Source: Tanytarsus gracilentus (taxonomy: Eukaryota > Arthropoda > Insecta > Diptera > Chironomidae). Taken from it: a DNA stretch of 64,000 nucleotides. This document shows positions 26,511 to 41,500 of the stretch, in pieces (positions within the stretch are counted from its first letter, which is position 1; every line of letters starts with the position of its first letter). Made by a program: the position numbers and the translations under genes. The notes beneath the pieces are model-generated. The model did no database searches. It was given only the letters and a program-made list of their open reading frames with translations, and was not told the DNA's origin. The DNA lies in assembly GCA_038502055.1 (NCBI GenBank), contig JAXRKN010000039.1, forward strand, positions 2,666,001-2,730,000, read 5' to 3'.

Positions 26511-29500
26511 CTATTTTAGTCCGGTAATGCTCTTAATCCACGGTTTGTAGTAATTCGTTCTCATGTAGACACCGGGTAGGAAAGGTGATGCGCATTTAAT
26601 GCCGTGCGAAACTGTTCCAATCAGCTGATAACGACCGTCAGATCGGGTGTTGACTAAAGGTCCGCCGGAATCTCTGTTTATAAAAAAAATTATGAAAATC
26701 CCTTGAAAAAAGCGATCGAAAAAATTTACCCCTGAAAAAGAAAAATGAAAAAAATTAGTCAGAATCTCAAGCATAATTTGGCAAAACTTACTTCGCAACT
26801 GTCCTTTTGCCCATTCGCATAACCCGCACATAAAAATGATGGCAGAATTTTCTTCTTATGGCCTGCATGCTCGAACATATCTTGGCATATGTTGTTCTCG
26901 ATGATGGGAACCTTTTATGATTGTTTGTGAGTTGAATAAACATGCAAATGTGATAAGAAAAAGGTTGAGATGTGAGTCGATCGAAACAAAACGGCAATGA
27001 AATGAATATCAATATGATATATTTTCTATGCGTGGTATTTGACGAATAAAATAACATACATTAAATTTTAATTAACTTCGATAAAAATTGCCTAAAGGTT
27101 AATGAAAAGTTTAACATTTAAAATGACAAAAGTCTTCTAGACATTTGCTCTCATAAATTCTCTAAATTCTCTAGACAAAAAAAGCTTCAAGTTTCATTAG
27201 GGTGAAATTTTATAAATCTTCAATGTTTAAAAGTCAACCATCCTACGACGTTAATCGCAAAAATGGAATCTACTTTCTATGCCGCACGTACACGATACAT
27301 TCATTATTTTTTAGACAGCACACACATAGAAAAGCGTTATGACGCAATGAAATCGAAAAGCGAGAAGCATTTTTGTAATGAAAATGGAAACGGTGTAAAT
27401 TTCATTCGCACTTGATAGTCCTCAAGCGTCTTAACCTAGTAAAGTTGGGTGTGTGTGTGAGTTTACTTTCTTACATTTCAAACTCATAGCTCCAGGCTGT
27501 TTACGGTGACAATAAAGGAGGTATATGCAGCATACTTTATGTGCCATTGTGAGCGGAACATAAAAAGAGCTAAAGCTATTTTCGTACTTACATTCACTTC
27601 CTGAAGCACACTTGGAACTCCTCCTCCATACTTAAGTCGTCCCCATCCCGAGACAGTCGCCATTTTTCCTGTAAACTCAGCACCTTCGGGTGGCATACAA
27701 ATCGGAACTGAAAAAGGGATAAAGAAAATATTTATCATGAAAATATTTTCCCAAGAATATTTTTCAAAGAGATAAAAGGCGATAATGCTCGAATGTGTTC
27801 TCTGATATCGAGGAAGAAAATTGAATTTCCCATGTTTTCTCTGACATACATAAAGAAAAAAGATGTGCCAGCTGAAGCATTAACATCGAGTGTTTACTCA
27901 ACATCTTCGATGACGTCGTTGATCGCTTGAAAGGCTTCCCGGAGAGTAAAAAATGATTAAAAGTTTACATTATGTCGTATGAAAATAGTTGTGGGAGGTT
28001 CTGAGTGTATTTATCATTAAAATTTTCTACTTAAATAAGCAAAACCTTTTTTTTAGAAATGTGAAAATTCTAAAAATAAAAAAATTGAAATATCACTGCG
28101 TCTTAATTTGATGAAGAAATGAAAAAGTAATAATTCGAGGTAAAAAAATTCAAAAGCCTCAGCAAAGCTGTTTTTATCGCACCTTTGAGAGAAAGCAAGA
28201 GAGCATGTGTGTGTATTAAGTATTATGTATGGAATATTATACATAGGGTGAAACGTCTTTTAGTCGGAAGTTTTCTGAAAATTTTCACAAAACATAGATT
28301 GTTGAGACTTTTAACGGCACCAAAAAAAATTTGTGACACAGCCAATGAAAAATTTACTTCTTTCCCTTTAAAATGAGACCACTTTCAAGTGTTTTCATCC
28401 ACGTTTTCATTGCTAAATTCATTGAAACATATCCCGCCTAAACTCGGAATAAAAATTCCTTTAGTCGGAAGTTTTTTTCCTAAATTCGGAAGTTTTTTAA
28501 GATATTTTAAAGGGGAAAATTTGCATCTAAAATTTTACTGATTTACATTATTTGTTACTTAGAACCATTAAAAATGTTATAAGCCAACTGAATTGAGGCA
28601 TGACAAGCTTGGTTGGTGCTTTTAAATGGTCAATGATGGTAAAATTATGTTAAAAAAAATAATTGAGTGAACGATCACAAAAAATATGAGTTGAACTGAA
28701 ACTTAAAATATAAGGATAATTTTAGCGTAGCCCAACAAAGTTGTGGTAACGCTTATATGCTCATCTTTCCGTCAGTCTTTCGTCTGTCCGTCAGTATGCA
28801 CCTTCGAGATCTCATCCCCTGAGCTACCTAGAGACTTCGGGTTTTCACCAGATCGTAGCTCTGAGGGTCTATATGAGCAGGCAATAAGAATTTTTTGGGT
28901 CATGACCATAGGTCATGCCACGGACAGCCATAACGTCCATTTTTCATACAAATTTTCTCTTATATGGCTTCATGGGTATCGTTGAACTCGTAATTTGACC
29001 AGGAATCGATTGACATTGACGATTTTTGAGGCTGCTAATCATGGTCGACTAGTAGTGCCACTTTGGTAAAAATGAAGTTTCGGCGTTAGACTTTTAACAA
29101 AGATTAATAATGTTCTACATGTTATATTTTTTAAATAATTCATTAAAAATGCAACTAACTGGCATTTTTCATTTTTGAAAAAAATCATGTCTTGGTCTGA
29201 AATCGACCATAGTTCCGAAAGTGGATACTGGCTGAAAATCAAAATATGGGTCAGTTTGTGATGAAAACAACTTCTAAAAAATCTGAAAAAATTCACAGAG
29301 TTAGAATAGCTAATGAACTATTACTGACATAAGTTTCAAATTTTTTGGATCATCGGTTTCGCAAGATCCAGTGTCTCATATAAAATGTAGTTTTGAGCTC
29401 CCACTGTAGTTGGTGTGCATCTTATTTTGAATATGACTTTAAAATCCAGTTTGTTGAGTGAATACCTATCTAACAATATACATATGTCTTGGGTATTGAG

Positions 29501-32500
29501 CTATTGCAAGCATAGGCGGAGGTAAAAACTGTCTACTGGATCTTTTTTTGTCATCGGAACCAACAAGATCTAGCTGCCAGCTTTACTGAAAGGACTTTAA
29601 ATTTATTTTTTTAGGTTCTTCTTGATGCAAGGAATAAACTTTCTGAACATTAATAGAGCTTATTAATGGGTGGAAGAACAGCTTTTACGGTGCTTTTTAT
29701 CAGAATAACTGCTTTACTTGTAATTCGTATGGAGGGGATTTAAATACCACCGTTTTAAGTGTAAGCAACGTAGCGGTTCCATTTAAGGACACGTCTGAAG
29801 TACTAAATTAATAATTTTTAAAGCTGGAATTATTTATTCTTTCGTTTGCTGCATACATGCTGCTATGTTTCATCATGTCTGGCATTTTTCTATTGACTTT
29901 TGATGTTTTTCTTCTTCTAACATTTAATTAGCAAAAAAATCAGATGCAAAAAAACTTCGATTTTTCAACGCCTTCTAAACCAAAAAAATTTCCGATTTAA
30001 GGGAGAAAAAACTTCCGAGTATAGGCTTGCAACAAAACTCCATTAAAAAAATACTTCCGAGCTGATTTTCGTGCTGAATTTTTTTTGCCTTAAAAATGAG
30101 AAAAAATGCCATTCATAAAAAAATTCAGCATTAAAAATCTGACAAGTTTTAATAGAGTAATATTAATTTGAAGTTTGAGTTTTGTTTGTATGGAGAAAGT
30201 TCAAAGAGGCTTTTAAGCCATGCCAATGCTTTAAATTCTTGTCAGACCCCACCAAAAAAATGCAGAATGTTAATATCTTTAGGTTTTGGCTAGAAAGTGT
30301 GGGTCTTCAATGTATCGTTCAAGAAATATTGATCATGAAAAAAACTTCCGAGTAAAGGAGTATTCCGACTAAAAGACGTTTCACCCTAAATAAGAATTTG
30401 CGTTTAACATAAAAATCGTGTGCGAAATATATTAAATTTTATTCCACATCCCACACTTTCCGCTCTCTTACATGAGCTTCAGCTCAATCGATTGATAATA
30501 AAAATAACATACACAAAAAGCTCTGTATCAGTTTAGGTTGAGGATAGTAAAGAATATGATCTGAACGAGGGCGTGAATGAAACAATTTCGGAGATACTAA
30601 AATTCAATCAAAATTCGAATACATACCAATATGTGCATCGTATCGTACGGGAGATTCGAGCTCCAAAATTGCTAAATCGTTTTCGAACGTTGCTGCGTCA
30701 TACTGTCGATGGACGATAACTCTAAATTGTGGGATGAAAATGAGAATGCAAAAAGTTATATTTAAAAATTCACTTCAAAAGCTTTTTTCCTTAAATCTAA
30801 TTTAATTTATTAAAGACACTTTTTCAAGATAAAAATTGCTTCCATTAAAAAGTCGTTGCTGAAAGCACCTCATGAAAATGCTTCATAAAATCCTACGCAT
30901 AGAAGCACTCACAAAAAAGAACTTCATTAAAAGTCTAATTTGAGATTGAAGACAAAAGAGATAAGTCTGCTGACAACTTTATCATTTTCTATATTACCTT
31001 TTAACATTTTTCGACACAGATCGTTTTGACTCCAAATCACCAGAAATGTCATATTCACCGAACACTGTTACGAGTGAGGCGAGAAAACCGGGTTGGCAAT
31101 GAGCTGAATGAATGTAAAAATAGACATTGCAATTTAGTTAAAATGTTTATCAGGTGTCGAGGATGGGGAGAAAGAGATAACAAGCATGATGAGTAGAGAT
31201 AAGAGCATCGAATGAAAGGATGTAAAGATTTAACATCATACAAACCTGCTGTGAGTACGTAAGAGTTGGAAATTAAAACGCCACCGCATTTGTTCTTTGT
31301 GAAGAGACCCAGCCATGTACTCTCTCGAACCAGAACCTGCCAGGGAAACTCGCCTTTTACGACGTTAATAAATTGTTGCAACAATTTTGCCATTAAATCA
31401 AGAGGTGGGTGGATGTCGCAAGTTTTAATGGGTTTTATTAAGAGATAAATTTAATTTTTGCAAATTTAAAAAAGTTTTAAAAAATTTAAATTTATTTAAA
31501 AATCTAACGGACATTAAAGTTTTGAACTTTTTTCACCCCTTGAGTATTTCAATGGTGGTGCGAGTTAAGATGATAAACTTACCGAATGCTGCAGCAGTTC
31601 CGCCCACAATTCTTCCTTTCTTATACTGCGGTCTCACTCCACACTCTAAGCGTAGCGAAAATAAATTGAAGCAATGTTGTAAATATTTTTTTCTCATTTA
31701 ATTTAATTAGAAAATGTAAAGCTTACGAATTTTTCCATTTTGAACGAACGAAGGAGATGAGGGAATTGTTTCAGACTCATCGATGACATTGCTTTCTTCG
31801 CCCTCTTCAACATTCTGCTCTGCATTTGTATCACCCTCAATTTCCTCTTCCTCAACAATCTCTTCATCTTCGAGTGGAGCTTGTGTTGTTGTTGTTGTGG
31901 TCGTTGCTTTTCGAGTTGGCTTTTTTGTGACTGCAGTTGTTGACGTTACTCGATTTGGCGGTCTTTTCGAGGTGGTCGCTGATGCTGGACGTGTTGCGGG
32001 CTTTTTTGATGTTGTTTTTTTGGGAGCTGCTGTGGTCGTCTTTGCTGGGGGTTTTTTGGTCGTTTCTTTCTGTGAACTAGGCCTCCCCGGAGGTGCCGTC
32101 GATGTCCGAGGCGGTGGTCTTGTGGTTGAACCTTTCTGTGGCTTTACAGCAATCGTTTCATTTTTCTTCTGAACATTTTCAATTGAGCTCACATTCTTAC
32201 GCTCATAAACGATATCAACGAGATTATCTAAATTTCCGTGCATCGAGTCGATGAGTTTATTGACCAGCAAGTCGATTTTACTATCCAACTGTGCGTCTTC
32301 AACGAACGCCGGTGTTGCTATCTCGGACTCATCCATCACCGGTCGTGAAACCGTCATATTTAAATTGGGATTTCTTACGGGTGGGAAATTGCTTAGGTCA
32401 TCATTACTAATCGCCGGCAATTCTTCACCGGTTTGAATTAAAGCTGGATTTATGGCATAGATTGCGGTTGACGATACACCCGGGCGATGAGTTACTACAG

Positions 32501-35500
32501 CAAAATAGCCTTCATTATGGAAATCATTATTGCCACCCGGTGGATAGTAGATCGATGACGAAACAAAGGCTCCGGGCGTTGTACTTACGGCCGTAAAGAA
32601 AGGAGGTCGCGCAGTGGTCGAGACGAAATCATTCGGTGGTCGTTTTGTTTGAATATGATTTATCGTGCTCGATGTCAATAAATTCGTAATGGGTTTCGGT
32701 GTGATGTGAACTGTCGGTGATGGATTTTTCGTGATGCCTCCACCTGATATGACCACATAATTATTTTCAGCATCATTTGCTTGATTGATTGTCAACATAG
32801 GCTTTGGTGATGAATCAATTTCATCATTGATGACTGAATTATAGCTGGGCGATGTTTTTATTGGAGCTTTCGTTGTCGATGATGGTGATGGTGTCGAAGT
32901 TGGCCGCTTTGTTATTGGATTTGGTGAATAAATGTAGCTTGTAGATGGAACATTTATGGTTGTAGGCTTTTTTTGAGTTGATGGTGTCACTTTTACTCGA
33001 GTATTAATTTTCGTTGTTTTTTGAGTGGTCAATTTTGAGGTGGTGGGCCGTCGTGTGGGATTGGGAGAGTAGACATAACTCGTCGATGGAACCTATTGAA
33101 AGGATATTTATTTTTAGTCAATTAAGAATAGAAATTTATGAGATATTGAATTGGCAGCTTCATTTATTAATTCAAACCTCACCTTAGCTGAAGTTTTTCT
33201 CTCCGGTTTCTTTGTCGTTACGTAGTAACTAGACGATCCATATTTATTGTAATCAATCATGCTCGTGCTAGGATATGCCGATGTGGGTGTCGTGGATTCA
33301 CCATGGCTATATTCCGGTCCCTTATTGTTGCTATTACTTCCGTTTAACATCAAAATTATCGATTGAATAGATTCATTCGTAGATGATGATGGCTTCTTTG
33401 TGGGCTGACTCTCATCGCCCTGCTTGTTATTATCATTTGTTATCGTATGAACGAGCACGTATTTTTCTGTAGAAATAACAGCTTGTTGCGTAGGTTTTTG
33501 CTTGAAAATTGGCTTAGAAAATTTATTTTTATCCACAATTGGTGCTTCAGTTCGAGTTTCTGTGGCGAGTGCATGCGAAGCACTTGTCGGCATGGGATAT
33601 CCGCTACTCATGAAATTATTATCTCCTTCGAGTACGTCCGCCTCGACGGAAGCATGTGAAATATCGCTATGATCGTACGGTTCTTTGCTGAACTGAATAA
33701 GGTTACCTTCATCCTCCTCCGAGTAACCCGGCGATGATTGAATGTAGTTTGGAAGCTCAGTTGCGAATGTCTGACTAGACGGTCGATGGAATCTCGTAGG
33801 ATAAGGTGAATAAGTTGGATTGTATGAGCTGATTCTGTCAGCATAAGATGAGGGTGATGGCGAAGTTACCATCACAGCGTCATTCGATATCTCATGCTTA
33901 ATCTCCGTTCCATCTTCATCGTAAAGCGATGAATCTGCATCGTAATATTGATTGTTAACAATTTGAGGTTTACTGCTTACAACCAAACCAGGACTTCGTG
34001 TAACGAGATCATCAATCATCGATTGTGACGTCACGTTTGTCTTCACGTTCGCAAGGGAAGTTTCAATTTCGCCCGTGAGCAAACAACAGGTGCCGAATAG
34101 GAAGCTATATAACAAGGAAATATGAGAAAAGAAGCAAATTTAAAAGCATTTCACTTACCCATCCATACATGCTCCTATGACTTCGCCTTTCCTCTGTGTA
34201 CACTCATGATTAAACATGCATATGGCTGGTCCCTGTATTTTAGCGTCTGCTTTCGAGAGTTTGCTATTCGTGCAGAACTTCGGTGTAATTTTATAACCGC
34301 CAAAGAGTTTTCTTCCGTCTGCGAATAAAAGTAGAAATTTAAATTATGTTGCATAAAAATATGTACTGAGATGCACACACAAACGTGGCTGCATGAAGAA
34401 TCCTTTTTCATCTCAGGTGAATCAAATTAAATTGTTTTACTCCACTAATGGATTCTCGTTGCGAGAAAGACGACACGTGCTGAGTTAAATTTACGTGACT
34501 GGTGGAAATTAAAAGAGCTTTTTTGCTTTAACCCAAATAACATAGAATGTTTTGTCTATGGGTTATGCAATTTGCGAAATTCCGCTTCAATTTGAACCTT
34601 TATACAAATTAAAGGCGTAATAAATTGTTAAATTGGAAGTTTCTACAATTTTCTTTCATTATAGAAAAATTGAAAATTAGAAAATAATTTTCAGAAAATT
34701 TGTTAGAAAAAATGGCGAATTTTGTTTTAAAAATTAATCTATGAGATTTAAAAAAATTGAATTAAAAATTATGAAAAGATTTTGAGGTTTATAAAATGAC
34801 CACAAAGTGTTAAAATGTTGTAAGGTAAAAACTGAACTTTTGGTTAATCAAAAATACAGAATTTTTGATCATCAAATCACGTTCCAGTATTCTGGATTTT
34901 TTGTACGTTTCAGAAATTTCTATCCTGTGACCCACTTTGCTTTTATACAGCAATCATTGTGACTCTCAGTTAATTCAAACAAAATATGCTCATCATAAAC
35001 TGTTTAGTCAATAATTTGCCTCTCTTCAAAGTTTAATCTCATTCGCATTTACAGACTTAAAAGTTTAATGGAGATATAACAGAGAAGTGCTTAAATGAAA
35101 TGTCTTGCGATAATGAACGGAGAAAAAAGCATGGAGAACTTCATATACAGCAAGTGAGTTTATGCAACCTACATTCAATCTCTTCTTCATACCATGGTCA
35201 GTGTAATGATGCTCTTTCATTAATTCACTTATTTCCGTTTGTAGCATTTTTATCTAAATAAATCTTTTTCATTCGTCCATCATCATCTTCGCGTTCTCCA
35301 AAAAAAAGTTATTTCCGAAAGAAATACAACAAAAACTGTTATGAGCACCTTCCGTTATAAACAGAACGCTTTCACTACTTGTAGAATTACTACTCAATAT
35401 AGTTTTTTTTACGTTGCTGTTTAAATAACCGCAGAGACCATCGAGAGACTTCACGGTTAGATTTTGCTTTCAAAATGAGTAAATAAAAATGAGCTGAATA

Positions 35501-38500
35501 TTTGCAGCGCGTTTGTGGGGAATTAAAAAGTGAAAAAAAGTAAGCAAACATCTCACTTCATTCTTTCAAATGAAATAAACAAAAGTCCCATGTCGCTGAC
35601 ACTAAAAACTCTCAATTTCCTTATAATAAAAAAATCTCTCGGTTTGGCGCTTTTTCATTCGTGACACATTTACTTTCCACTTCTTATTCTTTCAACCATT
35701 CATTCATTCATTTCTAAACACGAATTTTTTTCGGTCGCTAGAGCATTTTTGTGTGTTGACAATTTATTCGATAGATTTATTTTCGTTTTGAATGAATAAA
35801 GAATTACGGCTCATTAGGGTAAAACATTTCTGGGATTTGATTGAAATTTTATGTAAGAGAAATTATAAAGAGGATTAATTGATATTTATACGGGTTTTAA
35901 ATAAACTTTTTAAAACTCGTAAAAATGTTATCATAAACTTTTTAATTTTTCTTGTTTGCACCCACAATATGTCAATTCTAATTCTCTTTAATTTCTCCAT
36001 CAATTATTTCTCTCTTGTTAGTCCAAACAAATATCACACGCATGACATTAATTTGTGTCGAATTGAAAAGGCGACATTCATGATTTTCCATTCGAGACGT
36101 GTGCCATTGTATGGTGTTTGCAAAAAAAAGAGAGTAATGAGAATAATTGTTTTTTTTGTACAAACAATGTGGACCATAGAAATTGATTATTAGTTAAAAT
36201 GAAAGTATTTTGCTGTCTCTTTAGTGACCGTGAAAATTGAGTGTCGAATGAAAGTTTTTTCTCCTCTTGACTCTTCTTCATGCATGTGCGGACATGATGA
36301 CATCCGAAACAAAGAGAGTTCGTTGAATAGCGGGACATTCAAAATTGAGTTTAACGAAAGAAAAAAAATTTAAATTATTGATTTCCTTCCGATATCAAAA
36401 TTTTATTTCGGTCACGTTCTTTAAACTTTGAGGCTGCGAATGACGAGACATTTCCGAGGGATTTTTCATTTAAATTAATTAAAAATCTTCCAGGTCAATG
36501 CGATCACTTATAGACAGTTCTTTAAATGGAAAATGACCGCTATTTTTTAATTAAATTTTTGCTGTTAACGAAATTTTTGAGTTTTCCGTTTTGATAACAT
36601 GAAAAAACTTTTTTGAGCTCATTTTTTACTCGGCCAATACATGATAAATTGCTTTGGACCTCACACTATCGCCATGACGTAAATGCCGTTCTAGAAATGT
36701 CGTCCGAGTGTAAGGTCGACGACACAATTCTTTTGCTTTTCTCTCTCTTTCGTTCTCTCATGTGTATTCACGTATTGATGTTATCAAATTCACATTGACT
36801 TAATGTCGTTTATCATTGAGGAAATAGCTTTCCTTTTATTGCTTATTCGTTCTCATGCAATCAAATATTGGATGTGCAAAGTGGTGGTCATATTTACTCA
36901 AGCCGAAGAACTAAAGAGATTTTGTTGTTGCTTTGTTTAGATTCATAAAAATCTAACGAGATTTTGCTTCTTTTGGGACTGTTGAAAGTGCTTAGACTTT
37001 TTTGTGGTTCGAAAAAAAATTTAATTAATTCATCCACTGAGACTCAAGAAATTAATTGAGAAAATTTCAAATTGTTTAATTAAAAAGTTTCCACCTTCTG
37101 AGAAAAGCTTGATAAAAAATTATTCGATTATTTTAAAATAGAATTTTCTTCTAATGGCTTTGGGGATGTCATACATAATGCAAACTTTATTCTATCTATG
37201 ACAACTATGAGAAATGACAAAACAATCTAAATGAAGTTGGCTAAATTGGAGAATTTAATTTAATTTTTCATATTTGTATGATTTCTCAAACGTAGAAAAA
37301 ATTTATAGTTTAAAATTTATTTTTGTAGATATTCAAATTAAAAGTTATAAAAAATTGTGAGGGTTGAGAAAAGTTTTGATTGAGTTGCAAATTCTTAAAA
37401 CATCTCAGCATAAACAAGGAGACGAAGTGGGCAAGAAAACTCAAATTGAACTTGAGTGTTAGGTAACAAAGGCGTCGAGCATTTTCTTAAAACCAACTCA
37501 AAGTACATCAAAACTTTTTGAAATTCTCTTTCAATAAATTTTCTCCAAAAAACATTAAATGAAGATGTTCAACAAGTAATTTCTAGTGGATGATGATCAT
37601 CATCATTAAAAATAATAAATCGTCTAACTCAATTGAAAGAAATTTTGGAAACAATTGTAAAGAGAAAGATTGTAAAGCTCTGGTTATTAATTGAAAAGGA
37701 GAAGCTCCAGCTGAACTACGCACGAGAGCCGTATAACAAAAAAAAGAAGTGTGTCAGACAATTTTTATGCTCTGGTAAAGTAAATCTGTTTTTTCTGCAA
37801 TAATACCGTTTTGACATAGATAACCAACAGCTAACACATGTGAGCCTCGCATCGGCTTCATTCAATGAATGAATTATTGCCATTCTGTGGCCAAATCAAT
37901 TTCTATATCTCTACGATTAAGGTAGAAAGTGAATGTGGAATCGAAAAACTACATTGACTCAGCAATTGTGAAACAATCCATAATGATTTCATTCTCGATT
38001 CTCTCCTCCCATTATTTCGTGCTTTATCTCAACTTGAATTGTTGAAATTTATGCGAGAGTATTTAGAATTGTGCTTATTTCTTCGTAAACAATAATTTTA
38101 TGTTAAATTGTTGTGCACTTAAAAGGGCATAAACTTTTTAATAGAGGAGTCAACATAAATTCTAGTGCAAATAATTTTTAATCAAATGAACTCTTTAAAA
38201 ATACAAAAAAGCTTCATTAGAAATCAAAATTTAATTCTTAATTTGCAATGAATATAAAATATTTGCCTTCTTAATTTAGTCTAAAATTTATGGTTTCAAT
38301 ATCAAAAATCTGACGTCGGCAACATTTGAATGACTACGCACTGAAACATGGAATTATCTAAAAGCGATCTCAATTAGTGTTAACACAAATTTTCGACGAC
38401 TATGATTCGATTTATTGTTGTCGTTTGCCACATTTAGAACATAAAAGCTCATCTAAAATGTGATTAGTTCCGAAAATTTATTACAATCTCTTTTATTCTC

Positions 38501-41500
38501 TCATAAATGAAACATTTAGATGTATGTTAATGGAACCAACATTTTTCACGCTGTCGACATACTAAAGAAGATGTTCAGACTTCATCATCTAATGATGAGC
38601 AGTGAGGTCAACAATTGGTCAATTATAGACGGATATTCAATTAGAAAAAATGTGATTTATCGACTTTCTAAACTCATATTTTGTGATTCATGCTAAAAAT
38701 CTTCTTTAAAAGCTTTCTAAAAAAATGTATGAGATTTTCACAGTTTGATATAAGAGGAGGTAAAATTTTCACTACGTGCTTTACATTTTCTCTCGTTCAG
38801 CTCAAATTTTAAGGAAGCTGAAACTTTATTCTCTGTGTGTGCAAACTAAATCAAGATAAACTCATGATTCCAGCACATATGAAGTTCCTTTGAAATCAGA
38901 GAAGAAAATTTTATTACAGAATTCTTCCTGTGATAAAACAAATGCGAAGAGAGAAAATTTTAAATTTATCATTTCGACATGGCGTGGGAAGTTTTGTAGA
39001 AGAAAATATTTCAGTAGCGCTTTTCCAGGAAATTACCTTTGCGCGTGATCTCATTCAAATACTTGAAAGCACGTTCTAAAAGTTTATGAAAATTGAAATT
39101 CATGGAAATCGAAATTTAAGTTTAAAAATAATCTTTTAGATGTCGCAACTTTACAAGGAAAAAACTTTTTTCTCCTAATTTAGATTTTTATAAAAAATTA
39201 AATTCAAACCCACACAAATTAGTTATTTATACTCTTAGCACCCAAAATTTGTTTCATCGCCGTCACATCCTGAATTTTTTCGCTCTTCATTTGCCTCATT
39301 TACATAATTTGTGCCACATTTTATTCCAATCACAAAAACGAGAGGGAAAATCTTTTTCTATTTCAAAAGGACGGAAGTTCATTGAAAATTGAATGGAAGA
39401 AAGTTCAACCGGCAGACGACTAAATTATGAGCTTTTCCTCGATCAAATTTTTTCCTATCGTCACATTTCTCATCTTGTACTTTATGCGATGTCTTATGGG
39501 CTTTTGAATGGAATCATTTTATTATTCAGAGACTTTCAGAGAAAGGTTGTAGAAGTTCTTTTTCTACTTGAGATTCGCCAGAGATCTGTCTGCGAGAAAT
39601 GTCATTAATTTACTTTGCAAATTTTTAGCTGGAGGAATAGAAAAGTTTTTTTAAAAAGAGCAATTCAACTCTGATTTTTCTGTAAAATCTACAAAGTCAA
39701 ATTGCCGGGAGGATACAGTGAAATTGCTTTTTCATTACTTTGCTGTGACTTTTAGGTAGCTCACAATCCCTTAAGTGGGTTGTAATTGATTCAACTTTTT
39801 AAGAGCTTCTTTAATTATTTCGTACAGCATTTAAGGCTGCACCTTTCAATTAAGGTCAATGAGATTTTCTAACAAATTTAAAATTACGGAAAGATGCAAA
39901 TGAAATGTTCCATAAATAAAACTAATTTAATCTAATTTTCTATACTGAGAAATTAAATTTTCCTAGAAGTGCGCAAAACTAACTCATTATCACACCATTA
40001 TGCAATGTCTTGCAAGAAAGAGAACAATTATTTACAGCACTTGCGAAACAGTTAGCGAAAAATTCCGTCTCATTATCGCATTGCATTTATTTCACTTTCG
40101 CAATCAATTAAAATGTGGACGGGGCATGAGAGATTATGCAGAATGGGATAAGAATGAGAAGAAGAAGATAATTGCAAAATGTATTTTGCTTAGCAATGGT
40201 TGATGATTAAGTGACCGTTTTAATACACCATGACGGACAGCATTGAATGAATATTTTTAAAGCTGCTCAACCTCATTGGCGATCGCCGAAATCAAAGAAC
40301 AGCACGCAGAAAAAAGCTTTCGGCTCAATTATTTAAACAAGAAGCGTTCAAATTGACACAATTTTCAACTCAATTTTTGATGATTTGTTAAAGTACATTG
40401 AAGTCCAATTCGTGTAACGACTCAATGCAAATGAAACACACTTTGCTATGTGGCGTGTCTAGAAAGTCGACAGCAGAGTACTTGGAAAGGAAATGAAAAA
40501 GAATTTTTTTCCTGCTTTGCAATGCAGGTAAATGAGATTCATTGCTTTTGACATTTTGCTATCGCCACCCCGAAATTATCTTGAAAGGGAATGTGGAGCT
40601 GAATAGAGAGCTCTTTAAACTGAAACGTGTAATCATGATAGACATTATGTTGGTGAAACGAGAATGAATGACTTACAACATTTTTCTCTTATTTTGGATT
40701 GAATTCTTTTGTAAAGCTCAAATTCAAATAAAATTTTATTTGTCTGCATTTTATGCTTATTTAATTCAAAAGACTAAAAATTGTTTTTTTTTCATGCACC
40801 ATAAAATTTAACAAAAAAAACACTTGAGTTATTTTTCCCACTTCATATGTCTGTCAATAAAAATTGCAGGATGTTTTCACTTCGCAGGGTATTGATATTT
40901 TTAGAATATGAGTGCAAAAGAGAAATTTCCTATAAATTAAGTTACTTCAGCAAATTTGAATGATTTCACTTTCAAACTTTTTTTTTGCATTATTCAGAAG
41001 CTTATGGATTTACGTCTTATCCGATTATTGAGTTTTTATGGAAGTAAAATTAAAAATTAATGAAATTGCTTTTTACACTCAACTGAAAGAAATTTATCAT
41101 TTAAATTTATTCCATCAAGAATATCCTTTAAATTTATTACACTCTCAATCAATTCTCCGAAAAAAAACTCTTTCATTTCGCTTCCTCATACATAATTTAC
41201 CCATAACAAAAGAGCACACGGAGAAAATTCTTCCATGAGTGATTTATGTTAGCAGCCTCAAAAAACGAACGCGGCGAAAGATTTAAGAATGAAATTGAAA
41301 ATAAAGAGCGTACAAAATTCCACTTCAATTTGACATGCACTGCACCATCATCATCAGCAAGTTACTCATTGAGAACACAGTCAGCGAGCAAAAGAGAGAA
41401 TAAAATTTATATCAAATTGACCCATATTTCGTGTTTTACTTTTTATATATTTTTAACCGCCGCGAGACGACGAAATGGGTAAAAATGAAGAAGAGAGTGA

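Noticed and set aside
26511..26831. Continuous 106-codon frame through the flz GDSGGP exon
   Set aside because: Its first half runs through intron sequence; joining it to the upstream exon is not possible in that frame, because the true phase meets a stop right after the Gly.
28743..28985. 80-codon open frame inside the 2.1-kb TIR element
   Set aside because: No similarity to any transposase motif I know; it covers a GTC-rich repeat-like stretch and is more likely non-coding.
31783..32172. 129-codon plus-strand open frame, Ser/Val/Gly-rich
   Set aside because: Antisense shadow of flz exon 4.
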